Below, one piece after another: positions 1-9,200 of a stretch of 56,796 nucleotides of DNA. Under the pieces are notes generated by a model. That model did no database searches. It was not told where the DNA came from and was given only the letters and a program-made list of their open reading frames with translations. How positions within the stretch are numbered: the first letter of the stretch is position 1; every line of letters begins with the position of its first letter. The translations under genes and the position numbers were made by a program. Source of the DNA: Actinotignum sanguinis (GTDB lineage: Bacteria; Actinomycetota; Actinomycetes; Actinomycetales; Actinomycetaceae); assembly GCF_003957255.1 (NCBI RefSeq), contig NZ_QDIE01000012.1, positions 1 to 56,796 of the forward strand, written 5' to 3'.

Positions 1-201
1 AAGACTATTAGTGGGAAGGACGTTATTGCTTGACCGGTATCTGATATCCAGTCCTTATTAGTATCGAAACCAGAGAATGACAATCATGATTCGAGAACAC
101 AGATACACCACTACCCAGGACTTGACCGGTGGAAAGCGAAGATCAAGATTTCGCCACGCTACACCACGGAGGAGCAGAAGCTTGCTTTTCGTGCGAAATG
201 G

Positions 202-711
202 TTGAAGCGGCATGCGGACTACTGGGGAATTGAAGACCCGCCCAATGTTCCTTTGGTTGAATGGAGGACACCATCAGGGGAATCGGATATTAAAAGAGCC
301 GAGTGCCTGACAAGCAAGGGGTTTGCGTCTCATGCTAATCCCAAAGGGGGCATCGGTTCTGATGGTGCCATACCGGAATCGCAAGAAAAGGCGTATAACT
401 TGGCCATATATGAGTGCATATCGATGTATTTTACCGATCCGGAGTTTATAACTGACTTATCGGAAGATCAATTGCGGGTGGTTTGGGACTACTGGGATGA
501 ATACTATATTCCCTGCCTCGCTGCGCATGGTTATAAGGTTGATATCTCCGAACGCCCCGCTCGGGAAACCTATGTCGCTAAGTTCCACACTGACCCGGAA
601 CACCGCTGGTGGCCCAATAATGGGGGATCGCTTGAATTCCAGATCCCCGTGGAAGTGTGGAAAGTTTGCCCCAGTGACCCTCCTGCCACAGAGCTCTATG
701 GCATAAACTAA
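202..711 (+). CDS. hypothetical protein, 5'-damaged (probable remnant)
   Basis: No family recognised. The TTG at 202 is only the first start-like codon; the same frame is open back to 34 and already reads like protein from about 124 (Trp, Lys, Glu-rich, with the segment ISPRYTTEEQKLAFRAKW), yet it has no ATG, GTG or TTG there. An ATG at 86 lies in another frame and runs into a stop at about 203, so a frameshift near 120 is likely. The visible part has acidic and aromatic residues and two Cys about 25 residues apart, as in small secreted or lipoprotein ORFs that sit beside HlyD/ABC operons in Actinobacteria, but no signal peptide survives. Base composition is clearly AT-richer than the following genes, suggesting transferred or decaying DNA. 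It lies 58 bp before the adaptor gene. Confidence 0.45.
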   Translation: MKRHADYWGIEDPPNVPLVEWRTPSGESDIKRAECLTSKGFASHANPKGGIGSDGAIPESQEKAYNLAIYECISMYFTDPEFITDLSEDQLRVVWDYWDEYYIPCLAAHGYKVDISERPARETYVAKFHTDPEHRWWPNNGGSLEFQIPVEVWKVCPSDPPATELYGIN

Positions 712-769
712 ACCCATGATGTTTACCATTCACGTGTAACCGCGTGGCTACCACGAAAGGCGTGCCGCC

Positions 770-1942
770 ATGAATAAGAAAATTACTCAGATCCTCGCAG
801 GCGTGATAGCGCTCCTCCTCGTGGCGGCACTGGCATTCTGGGCGGGCCGCACCACCCTGAAACCCCCGGAGCGGATCACTCAAACCGGGGCGGAAACAAT
901 GACCGTCACTGTAACCGAGCAAAATATTGGCCGCACCCTCACACTCTCCACCACGGTAGAACGCGCGGCACAGCCGGTTGCCGTCAACCAGCTCAACGGC
1001 ACCGTCACCTCCGTTGCCGCAGACGGAGAATTTCACGCCGGAGATACCCTCTACACCGTCGGAAATACCGAGGTTATCGCGGTAGAAGGTTCAACCCCCT
1101 TCTGGCGACCCCTCGCCGAAGGAACCGAAGGTGAGGATGTCACCCAATACCAGCGGCTCCTCACCGCACTCGGCTACTCACGCACCGTGGCAGATGGGAA
1201 ATTTGGCCCGGCCACCACCGCGGCAACGAAAGCGTGGCAAAAAGCGCGCGGGCAGGAACAGAGCGGCGTCGTCGGTTTGGGAGAACTTGTGGCAGTGCCG
1301 CAACTACCAGCTGCGCTCACCCTGGACCGCAGTATTGCTTGGCCCGGTGCGGCCCTGACCGGAAGTGAAAATATTATTAACTCGGTGTCCGGAACCCCCA
1401 GTTTTTATATGGAAATCACGAGCGAACAACAGGCCATGATTCAGCCGGGAACCGGTATCCGCGTCAAGCTGGGCGAACAGCCCCTCATCGGAATTACCGG
1501 TGAGGCGGAGCAAACAGAATCGGGCCACATCAAGATCCCTGTTACCGCGGAGGATGGCGGTCTGCTGTGCGGCACTCGATGCGGGGAATTGCCGGCCAGC
1601 CAAAAAGCCTATCTTCTTACCGATATTGAGGTCGTGCCCGCGGTGACCGGGCCTACGGTGCCGGTCTCTGCGCTGTCCACGATGCCGGATGGGACCGTGA
1701 GCGTGAGGGTCGTAGGGGAGGCGGCGCCCCGCACCGTTACGGTTCAGACCGTGGCCGGCGGACTGGCGGTAGTTGAGGGCGTGCGGGCCGGGGAAAGCGT
1801 GTATGCCTTAGCCGATGCGAAGAAGGCTGGCACGCCTGGGGCACCCGATGCGCCGGGTGCACCTGCCGGATCCGGCGCTGATACCGGTTCTCGCGAAGAT
1901 TCAGATACCGGCGCCACCCCGAACCCGGAAAGCACGAAGTGA
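770..1942 (+). CDS. HlyD/MacA-type periplasmic adaptor with peptidoglycan-binding domain
   Basis: 390 aa. An N-terminal membrane anchor (about residues 8-26, after a Lys-rich tip) is followed by a beta-rich adaptor region and a PG_binding_1-like segment at about 119-165 (GYSRTVADGKFGPATTAA, the usual LGY-DG-FG-T pattern). The last 40 residues are a Gly/Ala/Pro/Asp-rich tail. In this family the protein links an ABC permease to the cell wall or substrate. The ATG at 770 follows a GAAAGG Shine-Dalgarno. The stop overlaps the start of the ATPase gene (GTGATG), so the three genes 770-3674 form one translationally coupled unit. Substrate unknown; export of a peptide or lipid-like compound is inference from the MacB family. 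Confidence 0.85.
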   Translation: MNKKITQILAGVIALLLVAALAFWAGRTTLKPPERITQTGAETMTVTVTEQNIGRTLTLSTTVERAAQPVAVNQLNGTVTSVAADGEFHAGDTLYTVGNTEVIAVEGSTPFWRPLAEGTEGEDVTQYQRLLTALGYSRTVADGKFGPATTAATKAWQKARGQEQSGVVGLGELVAVPQLPAALTLDRSIAWPGAALTGSENIINSVSGTPSFYMEITSEQQAMIQPGTGIRVKLGEQPLIGITGEAEQTESGHIKIPVTAEDGGLLCGTRCGELPASQKAYLLTDIEVVPAVTGPTVPVSALSTMPDGTVSVRVVGEAAPRTVTVQTVAGGLAVVEGVRAGESVYALADAKKAGTPGAPDAPGAPAGSGADTGSREDSDTGATPNPESTK

Positions 1943-2589
1943 TGGACGCGCCCGGTATCGCCACCCGTGAGCTGCGCTTTCGCTACCGGAAAGGCGCCGA
2001 AGAACTCTTCGACGGCCTCACCCACGTGTTCGCTCCCGCCGCGATCACCGCGGTGACCGGGGCATCGGGGCGCGGCAAATCCACCCTGCTCTACCTCCTC
2101 GGGCTCACCCTCACGCCAAGCTCCGGGCAGGTCCTCATTGACGGCGCCGCGGCCAGCGAACTCACCGACCGGGAACGCTCGCGCCTGCGGGCCCGCCGCA
2201 TCGGTTTCGTTTTCCAAGATTCCGAACTTGACCCCACCCGCCCCGTCTTGGACTCCGTGATGGAGCCCGGGCTCTACGCGGGTCATTCCCTGGCTGCCAC
2301 CCGCACCCGCGCCCGTGAACTCCTAGCCGACCTGGGCCTGGAACACCGCGCCGACCACCGGCCCGGGCAAATCTCCGGCGGGCAGGCCCAGCGCGTGGCG
2401 GTCTGCCGCGCCCTCGTCAATTCCCCCACCTTTATCCTGGCCGACGAACCCACCGGGAACCTCGACCCGGATAATGCCAACCTTGTGCTCGGCGCCTTGC
2501 GCCAGGCGGCGCAATCCGGATGCAGTGTCATTATTGCCACCCACGATCCCACGGTGGTCAACGCAGCAGATGAGGTGGTGCGGTTATGA
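1942..2589 (+). CDS. ABC transporter ATP-binding protein (MacB/LolD type)
   Basis: 215 aa from the ATG at 1942; a GTG at 1939 is an equally placed alternative. Walker A GASGRGKST at about 40, signature ISGGQAQRVA at about 145, Walker B FILADEPTGN, and an H-loop IIATHD close to the C-terminus. Length and the DEPTGNLD form are typical of the MacB/LolD/FtsE branch that pairs with FtsX-fold permeases. It powers the permease encoded next to it. Start and stop both overlap the neighbours by 1-4 nt, so the three proteins are probably made in fixed ratio. Confidence 0.92.
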   Translation: MDAPGIATRELRFRYRKGAEELFDGLTHVFAPAAITAVTGASGRGKSTLLYLLGLTLTPSSGQVLIDGAAASELTDRERSRLRARRIGFVFQDSELDPTRPVLDSVMEPGLYAGHSLAATRTRARELLADLGLEHRADHRPGQISGGQAQRVAVCRALVNSPTFILADEPTGNLDPDNANLVLGALRQAAQSGCSVIIATHDPTVVNAADEVVRL

Positions 2590-3674
2590 AATTCTCTGTT
2601 CTGCTACGCGAAGGCGCGAAAAATGCGCGCGGGGCCCTGGTCACTACCATCCTGGTGGCACTGGTGCTCGGGGTGATGTGCGCGGCATCGCTGGTGACGG
2701 TGGGCCGCCAGGCCGCCACCGAAGCCGAGCTGCACCGCCAGCTCACCGGCCCGCAAGCCCGCCAGCTTACCCTTGTCGATCAGAATAATGCCGGGCTGCT
2801 TCCCGAAGCATTCTTGGAAACCCTGCACGGCACCTCCGGGGTGGCCGGGGTGGTGGGATACCGAAGCACGGTAGACGTGGTCAACGGGTCGCTCGGCCCG
2901 GCCTCCCAACTGTTTGCCCTGGTGGAAACCGGCGGGGACATCTCCAAAATAATTACATTAACTGCTGGGCGTTATCCCGGTCCGGGGGAAGCCATCGTGC
3001 CCGAGGCCGTGCTGCCGCAGCTGCGCCTGGCCTTCCCCAGCGGCTACGTGGAATCGCGCGGCGGGCGGCAATGGGCCGTGGTCGGCTCCTTCACACCCAG
3101 CGGCGGATTCGAGGACCTCGATAATTACCTCCTGGCCGGGGGCGGCTCGGGCGCCTACGTGCGGGTGACCGCGCTGGCCAACGACGTCGAAAATATTGCC
3201 GCGGTTACCGATGTTGCACTCGCGGCCATCGGTGATTTCGACCCCACCAAACTCATTATTCGCAGCTCCGTCAGCCAGGCGAAACAGGGCGTGGCCGTGA
3301 CCGGGCAGGTCGCGGGCATGGGCCGCGCCCTCCTCATCCTCATTCTCGGGGTGGGGGCGCTCTTCATTGCCGCGGTGGTGCTGGCCGATGTGCTGATCCG
3401 CCGCCGCGACCTGGGCCGGCGCCGCACCCTCGGCATCACCCGCGGCGGGCTGGTGGCCCTGGTGATCGCGCGTATCGCCTACCCGGCCGTGGGCGGCACC
3501 GCGCTGGGAATCGCCGCGGCCTGGGCTTATTGCCGGCTGAGTGGCAATCCGGTCGCCCTCGATTTTTCGGTGGCGGTGGGCGTGCTCGCGGTGCTCGTGG
3601 CGCTGCTCGCCTGCATTCCCCCAGCGATTTTCGCGGCCTACCGTGACCCGGTGGAGGTCATGCGCACGCCGTAG
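2586..3674 (+). CDS. FtsX-family ABC transporter permease
   Basis: 362 aa. TM1 at about residues 18-38, a large extracytoplasmic domain (about 40-240), then three C-terminal TM segments (about 245-268, 285-310, 325-350), the usual MacB_PCD plus FtsX layout. It ends in the common FtsX-family sequence AYRDPVEVMRTP. The ATG overlaps the ATPase stop (ATGA). Together with 770-2589 it makes a complete mechanotransmission-type ABC system; with no identifiable cargo gene apart from the damaged ORF upstream, its substrate stays unknown. Confidence 0.88.
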   Translation: MKFSVLLREGAKNARGALVTTILVALVLGVMCAASLVTVGRQAATEAELHRQLTGPQARQLTLVDQNNAGLLPEAFLETLHGTSGVAGVVGYRSTVDVVNGSLGPASQLFALVETGGDISKIITLTAGRYPGPGEAIVPEAVLPQLRLAFPSGYVESRGGRQWAVVGSFTPSGGFEDLDNYLLAGGGSGAYVRVTALANDVENIAAVTDVALAAIGDFDPTKLIIRSSVSQAKQGVAVTGQVAGMGRALLILILGVGALFIAAVVLADVLIRRRDLGRRRTLGITRGGLVALVIARIAYPAVGGTALGIAAAWAYCRLSGNPVALDFSVAVGVLAVLVALLACIPPAIFAAYRDPVEVMRTP

Positions 3675-3684
3675 CCGCGCGCAT

Positions 3685-3690
3685 TACACT
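3685..3690 (+). promoter_or_regulatory. -10 box (TACACT) of a probable leaderless promoter for the PaiB-like gene
   Basis: TACACT fits the actinobacterial TANNNT -10 and lies 7 nt before the ATG at 3698, so transcription should start at or next to the start codon. No Shine-Dalgarno is present. Confidence 0.5.
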
Positions 3691-3697
3691 GGCTGTC

Positions 3698-4417
3698 ATG
3701 TACGTGGCGAGTCGTTTTGCGTTGGAACCGGAACGTGCGGTGGAACTAGCTGCCCAAATCGGGGTGGGAGAATTAATAACGGCCGGCCCGCGCGGCCTGG
3801 ATGCCACACTCCTTCCTTTTAATATTTTTTACGACGACGCCGGCACCCTTCACCTCCACAGCCATATGGCACGTATTAATCCCCAGGCAGCCGATACTGG
3901 ACCTTGCCTCATGGTGGTCACCGGCCCGAATACCTATATATCGCCCTCCGATATGCCACCCGGCCCGGACGATGCGCCGCTGGCTCGGGTTCCCACCTGG
4001 AATTACCTCACCGTGCACCTACGCGGCGAACTCACTATCCACGAGGATCCCGCCTGGCTCATCCCCACCCTGCGCGAACTGGTTGACGCCCACGAAATTG
4101 CCCACCACGGAGGTACCTGGCGCCCGGATACCCACGCGCGGCCGGAACAGCTGCGGCGCATGCTGCGCGCCATCGTGGGCGTGGATGTTAAAGTTACGGA
4201 GATTATTGGCAAGGCCAAGCTCTCCCAGAACTTATCCGCGGAGGAAATTGCTGCCACCGCGGCCAACTTGCGGCGGCGTCGTGACAAGAGCGCATCCACG
4301 CAGATAGCGGAACTCATGGAAAACCTAGCCATCCCCACTGCCGCGGCGCGTGCAGAAGCCGTGGAGCGGGCGAAACACGGCCGTTGGGCCGCACGGGCCC
4401 GCACGGAAACCGAATAA
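3698..4417 (+). CDS. FMN-binding negative transcriptional regulator, PaiB family
   Basis: 239 aa. The N-terminal MYVASRFALEP, the central LARVPTWNYLTVHLRGE segment and the C-terminal IGKAKLSQNLSAEE are hallmarks of the PaiB/FMN-binding split-barrel family (usual length about 205-215; this one has a basic C-terminal extension of about 30 residues). Family members bind FMN; the original PaiB was described as a regulator of sporulation and protease genes, but in actinobacteria the role is mostly unknown. It appears to be monocistronic with a leaderless promoter; the amidase begins 46 bp downstream with its own promoter. Confidence 0.85.
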   Translation: MYVASRFALEPERAVELAAQIGVGELITAGPRGLDATLLPFNIFYDDAGTLHLHSHMARINPQAADTGPCLMVVTGPNTYISPSDMPPGPDDAPLARVPTWNYLTVHLRGELTIHEDPAWLIPTLRELVDAHEIAHHGGTWRPDTHARPEQLRRMLRAIVGVDVKVTEIIGKAKLSQNLSAEEIAATAANLRRRRDKSASTQIAELMENLAIPTAAARAEAVERAKHGRWAARARTETE

Positions 4418-4451
4418 CCCGCTCGCGGCGGCAAACGTGCCCTATCTCACG

Positions 4452-4457
4452 TACACT
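4452..4457 (+). promoter_or_regulatory. -10 box (TACACT) of a probable leaderless promoter for the amidase
   Basis: TACACT ends 6 nt before ATG 4464, which puts the +1 at the ATG itself. It supports the choice of 4464 over any upstream start. Confidence 0.55.
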
Positions 4458-4463
4458 GTGAGC

Positions 4464-5951
4464 ATGGCATTTCTTGAGGACAGCGTGGACCCCCTGGATC
4501 TTTCTGCCGTGCAGCTGGCGCGGCTCATGCGTACCGGCCGCCTAGACCCCGTTGCTCATACCGAACGGGTACTGGAGCGCGCCCGCAGCCGCGGCGCCGC
4601 GGTAGGGGCATTCACGCATATCGCGGAAGAATTTTCGCTGCGCCAGGCCTGCGCCGCCGCCGCGCAACTCAAGGAGGGCAAAGGCTGGCCGCTCACCGGG
4701 GTACCCTTCCCCATCAAAGACCTCGACGACGTAGCCGGCCTGCCCACCGAATACGGCTCGCGGGCCATGCGCGGAAATATCGCCACCACCACCAGCGGGG
4801 TAGCCCAGTCGATCCTGGACGCCGGCACCGTGACTATCGGGAAAACCACCACCCCGGAATTCGGCTTCGTCGGCTACACCGAACCGGCTGGCATCGCCCC
4901 CGCCCGCACCCCGTGGGACCTTACGCGCAGCGCCGGTGGATCCTCCGGGGGAGCGGCCGCGGCGGTTGCGGCCGGCGTGGTCCCCATTGCGCACGGGAAC
5001 GACGGCGGCGGCTCGGTCCGCATTCCCGCCGCCCACTGCGGGGTACTCGGCATCAAACCCAGCCGCGGGTTGGTCTCACCCGGTCCCGGATCCTCTTTCT
5101 TCTCCGATAGCGGGCTGGCTACCGCCGGAGTACTGGCACGCACCGCCCGGGATCTCGCGGCCGGATTGGATGTTATCGCCCGGCGCCGGCCCGGGGATTG
5201 GAGTCCCTACCCGGGCTCGGGAGACTACCTGGCCACTCTGGACGCGGAATTTGGTTGCGGGCCGCAATCACGCAGCCGCGCCCTCGCGCTGGCCGATCTG
5301 CGGGTCGGGGTGCTCACCGAACCGCTCAATGTTGATACTGAGATTCACCCCGCCTGCCTGGAGGCCGTGGCGCGGGCGGCAGAAGATTTCCGTGCCATGG
5401 GCGCGCGCGTGGAAGGCATCGCGCGGCCCTTCGGCCCCGAAGCCTGGCAGTCCTTTATGCCGATCTGGCAGGCGGGTGCTGCCGCTATTCCACTCCCGCC
5501 CGAAAGTGAGTCCCTCCTCACCCCGATGAGCCAGTGGCTGCGCGCTCGCGGGCGGGAAGCATCCGCGCCGCAGCTCATGGCCGGCTTGCAGGGGATGTAC
5601 GCGATTGCGCGGCGCATGGGGGAGGCGTTCGCGGGTTTCGACGTGATCCTCAGCCCGGCGCTCGGCACCCCTCCGGCCGATCCTACCTGGGTGTGCTGCC
5701 CGGATGATCCGGCCGAGGATTTCCGCCGCCAGTGCATCGTGAGCCCGTGGACCAGCTCCTGGAATATGTTTGGGCCCGCCGCGGTATCCATCCCGATCCA
5801 CCGCGCGGAAGTGGGCGGCACTCTGCTGCCTTTCGGGGTGCACGTGGGTGCAACCCGCTTCGGGGAAGAACAACTCCTGCTCGCCATCGTGGCCGCCCTG
5901 GAAACTCTGGATCCCTGGCCGCTTATCCGGCCACCGCACCCAGAATCGTAG
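4464..5951 (+). CDS. amidase (amidase signature family)
   Basis: 495 aa. The Ser-cisSer-Lys machinery is visible: Lys in PFPIKDLDD (about 80), cis-Ser and nucleophile Ser in the GGSSGGAAAAVAAG block (about 157-170), followed by DGGGSVRIPAAHCG and GIKPSRG. This family hydrolyses amides or transfers ammonia. The absence of gatC and gatB nearby and the divergent C-terminus argue for a stand-alone amidase rather than GatA. The frame is open further upstream to 4350, but that part overlaps the PaiB-like gene; the promoter and family alignment favour ATG 4464 (GTG 4458 is possible). Confidence 0.88.
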   Translation: MAFLEDSVDPLDLSAVQLARLMRTGRLDPVAHTERVLERARSRGAAVGAFTHIAEEFSLRQACAAAAQLKEGKGWPLTGVPFPIKDLDDVAGLPTEYGSRAMRGNIATTTSGVAQSILDAGTVTIGKTTTPEFGFVGYTEPAGIAPARTPWDLTRSAGGSSGGAAAAVAAGVVPIAHGNDGGGSVRIPAAHCGVLGIKPSRGLVSPGPGSSFFSDSGLATAGVLARTARDLAAGLDVIARRRPGDWSPYPGSGDYLATLDAEFGCGPQSRSRALALADLRVGVLTEPLNVDTEIHPACLEAVARAAEDFRAMGARVEGIARPFGPEAWQSFMPIWQAGAAAIPLPPESESLLTPMSQWLRARGREASAPQLMAGLQGMYAIARRMGEAFAGFDVILSPALGTPPADPTWVCCPDDPAEDFRRQCIVSPWTSSWNMFGPAAVSIPIHRAEVGGTLLPFGVHVGATRFGEEQLLLAIVAALETLDPWPLIRPPHPES

Positions 5952-6231
5952 GCGCATAAATATCAACCGGTTCGGGGGAGTGTTCACGTTGTAGACACTC
6001 TGGACAGATGCGCACCATTCTGTGCGATGATAGCCCGCATCCGGTATTCCCACGCGTCACGCACTGCCGGTCTATCGCTCAAGGGTGAGAGGCTGAGCGG
6101 GAGGGGTGCATAACTTCTCCACTGGTTGGTAGATATGCGCGGCGGGGTGGGGAGGCTGCGCCGTGTGCGCCGTCGTCCCAACTCTGCCCGAACCCTGGCC
6201 GCCGTGCAGGAATGACATCACCGGATTCCCC

Positions 6232-6249
6232 GACGGGATCCCTCCCGTC
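6232..6249 (+). promoter_or_regulatory. hairpin immediately upstream of the subtilase ribosome binding site
   Basis: GACGGG (6232-6237) and CCCGTC (6244-6249) can pair across a 6-nt loop. The Shine-Dalgarno AGGAGAAGG follows at 6258-6266 and the GTG start at 6268. The rest of the gap 5952-6267 shows no gene; it holds a weak dyad GAGTGT/ACACTC near 5981-6003. Confidence 0.35.
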
Positions 6250-6267
6250 ACGAAGTTAGGAGAAGGT

Positions 6268-9200
6268 GTGACAGGTTTTAACTGGCGCCGCCTGGGCGGA
6301 TTATCCGTCACGGCTGCGCTCGCCTTAAGCGTACTCACTACTCCGGCGCTCGCTGCGGATCAGCCTGCGCCGTCGAATCCCGCCGGCGCTTTCGCCGGTC
6401 TCTTCTCTCCCGATAACCCCGAGCTGGCTGCTTTCCAGGATCTGCAGGGCTCCACCGAGCGGGTGCGGGTTATCGTGCTCCTCAAGGACCAGTCGCGCCT
6501 GGGCAGCGATGCTGGTGAGGCGCAGAGCTTGGCCACCCAGGAAGACCTGGTGGCCCAGTGGTCGGAGAAGTACGGTCTGCAGCTTGAGCGCCAGTTCGGC
6601 TACCTCGTCAACGGTTTCGCCGCGACGATGCCGGCGGACAAGATGGCGGCGCTGGAAGCGGAAGCCGCGGTGGCCTCGGTCAAGCGTGAACGTGTCTATC
6701 AGACGACCAACGTTGCCGCTACCGAGCGTGCGGCGGATATTTCTCGCGCCGTCGCTCAGAGTGCGGGTGCCACGAAGGCCCTCGTCCAGGGTGCCCTCGC
6801 AGCCCAGCCGCAGGAGAATGTGCCCCTCGAAGATGCCTCGCGTGATATGCAGGGCGCGCCCGCGGCCTTGGCGGATGCCGGCGCGGATGGCACCGGCATG
6901 GTTATTGCGATTGTGGATACGGGTATCGACCCGAGCCACCGCGATATGCGGATCGACAATTGCGATACCGCGAAGATTAAGAATATTAACACCGCTGCGA
7001 ACCCCGCCTTCACGTGTAAGGTTCCCAACGGCTACAACTACGCCGACGATAATTTCGAGATCATCGATACCACCTCGTCCATGCACGGCATGCACGTGGC
7101 CGGTATTGCCGCGGCGAACGGCCTGGATGAGGGGCAAACTTTTGCCACCACCGGACGGGTGGAAGGCATGGCCCCCAATGCCCAGCTGCTGGCCATGAAG
7201 GTCTTTTCCAATGACCCGGCGCGTTCGCGCGGCGCGGCCGACGGCGATATTATTGCCGCCATTGAAGATTCCGTGAAGCTCGGCGCTGACGTTATTAATC
7301 TGTCGCTGGGCTCCGATAACGGCTTCGGATACTCCAACGGCGCGGGCCTGGCTATTGAAGAAGCTCGCGCCAAGGGTGTGCTTCCGGTTATTTCCGCCGG
7401 TAACTCCGGGCTCAACTTCTCACCGGGCGGCACCGAAGACGATATGTTCGGTAAATGGGACGACGGCGTTATTGGCTCGCCTTCGGCTCACGATGCCACT
7501 CTCTCGGTTGCCTCGATTGATAATAATCTGGAAACCCGCTCGGTCGCCCGCGTGACCGTGAACGGCGTAGCCGAAGACCTCTTCTACGAACTCGCCACCG
7601 GCAAGCCGGATAATGTGGCCCGCGAAGCGGTGGCCGCCGGAACCGGTAAGCCGGAAGAATTCCCCGCAGATACCACCGGCAAGTACGCACTTATTGAGCG
7701 CGGCGGCATCACCTTCGGGGAGAAGTTCGGTAATGCGCAGAAGGCCGGTGCGGCCGGCGTTATTATCTACAACCACGAAGCCGGCGGGGATTCCATGATC
7801 TCCATGGGCGGTATTGACGAATACACCTTCCCGGGTGGCGTTATGTTCCGCTCCGATGCGCTGCGCCTGGTGGAAGCCATCAAGGCCGGCACCCCGGTCA
7901 CCATCGCCCTCACGGATGAAGCCCGGACCACGCCCTCGGCCACGGCCGGTGCGCCCTCCAGCTTCACTTCCTGGGGCCCGACCTCCAACCTGGACTTCAA
8001 GCCGAATATTTCTGGCGTGGGCGGTAACGTATACTCCACGCTGAATTCCAATACCTACGGTTCGATGTCCGGTACCTCCATGGCCGCCCCGAACGTGGCC
8101 GGTTCCATGGCCAGCGTGCTTCAGGTGCTCGGGCAGCGCTTCCCGGATATGTCCCGGGTGGATCGCCTCAGCCTGGCAGAAACACTGCTCATGAATACCG
8201 CGGAAATTCCGCGGCACGACGGCGTTCCGTACGCCCCGCGCCAGATCGGTGCCGGTTTGGTGCGCGTGGATCACGCCCTGGCATCCCAGGTGCACGCCCG
8301 TGTAGATGGCGCCAATTCGGTGGCCCTGGGCCAGGTGAACGGGCCGGTGTCCTTCACCGTGACCCTGACCAACCACGGCGATAAAGAAGCGGCCTACGCG
8401 ATTCCGCGCCAGGAAGTCGTCAACGAAACGAATAACGCTAACGACATCACCTCCACCTTCATTTCCAAGGAAACGCTGACGGCGGATCGTAAGGTCCTCA
8501 CCGTGGCGCCCGGGGAAACCACCCAGGTCACCTTCACGCTCACCCCGAGCAAGGGTAACCACTTCGTGGAAGGCTGGGCGGTGCTCGCCGGCGTGCAGGA
8601 AACCCCGGATATTAAGGTGCCCTACCTGGGCTTCGCCGGGGACTGGAACGCCGAACCCATTTTCGTGGCTCCGGGCCAGACCTGGGGTGAGGGCAATACC
8701 TCCACCTCCCAGCTGACCACCACGATCTTCGGGATGACCCTCCCCGTGAAGAACAATATCTTCGGGGAATTCTGGCTCTCGCCCAATAAGGACAATAACG
8801 TTGATGCGATTGTCCCGAATCTGACGCAGCTGCGTAACGCGGAAGAAGCCCAGTTCGAAATCTACGATGCCAACGGCAAGCTCGTCACGCGCGTGGGTGA
8901 GGAACAGGAACTCTCCCGCCAGATCGCCGGCACTGCCCTCGGCACGAAGAATATTGCGCAGCCCTACCGCAGCCACGCTTTCGATGGCACCGTGTGGGAT
9001 GCGGCCAGCGCGAGCTTCAAGGCGATTCCGGACGGGCGCTACACCTATCGCGTCAAGGCGCGCCTGGGTGACCGCTTCGACTGGCAGACCCTCGATATGC
9101 CCTTCGGTGTGGATACCGTTGCCCCCGAAGTTTCCGTGGGTGAACCCTTCGAGCGTGATGGCCAGAAGATCCTGCCCTTCACCGTGACCGAAACCGGCTC

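Noticed and set aside
4350-4463. N-terminal extension of the amidase.
   Set aside because: It overlaps the PaiB-like gene, has no family similarity, and a -10 box sits right before ATG 4464.
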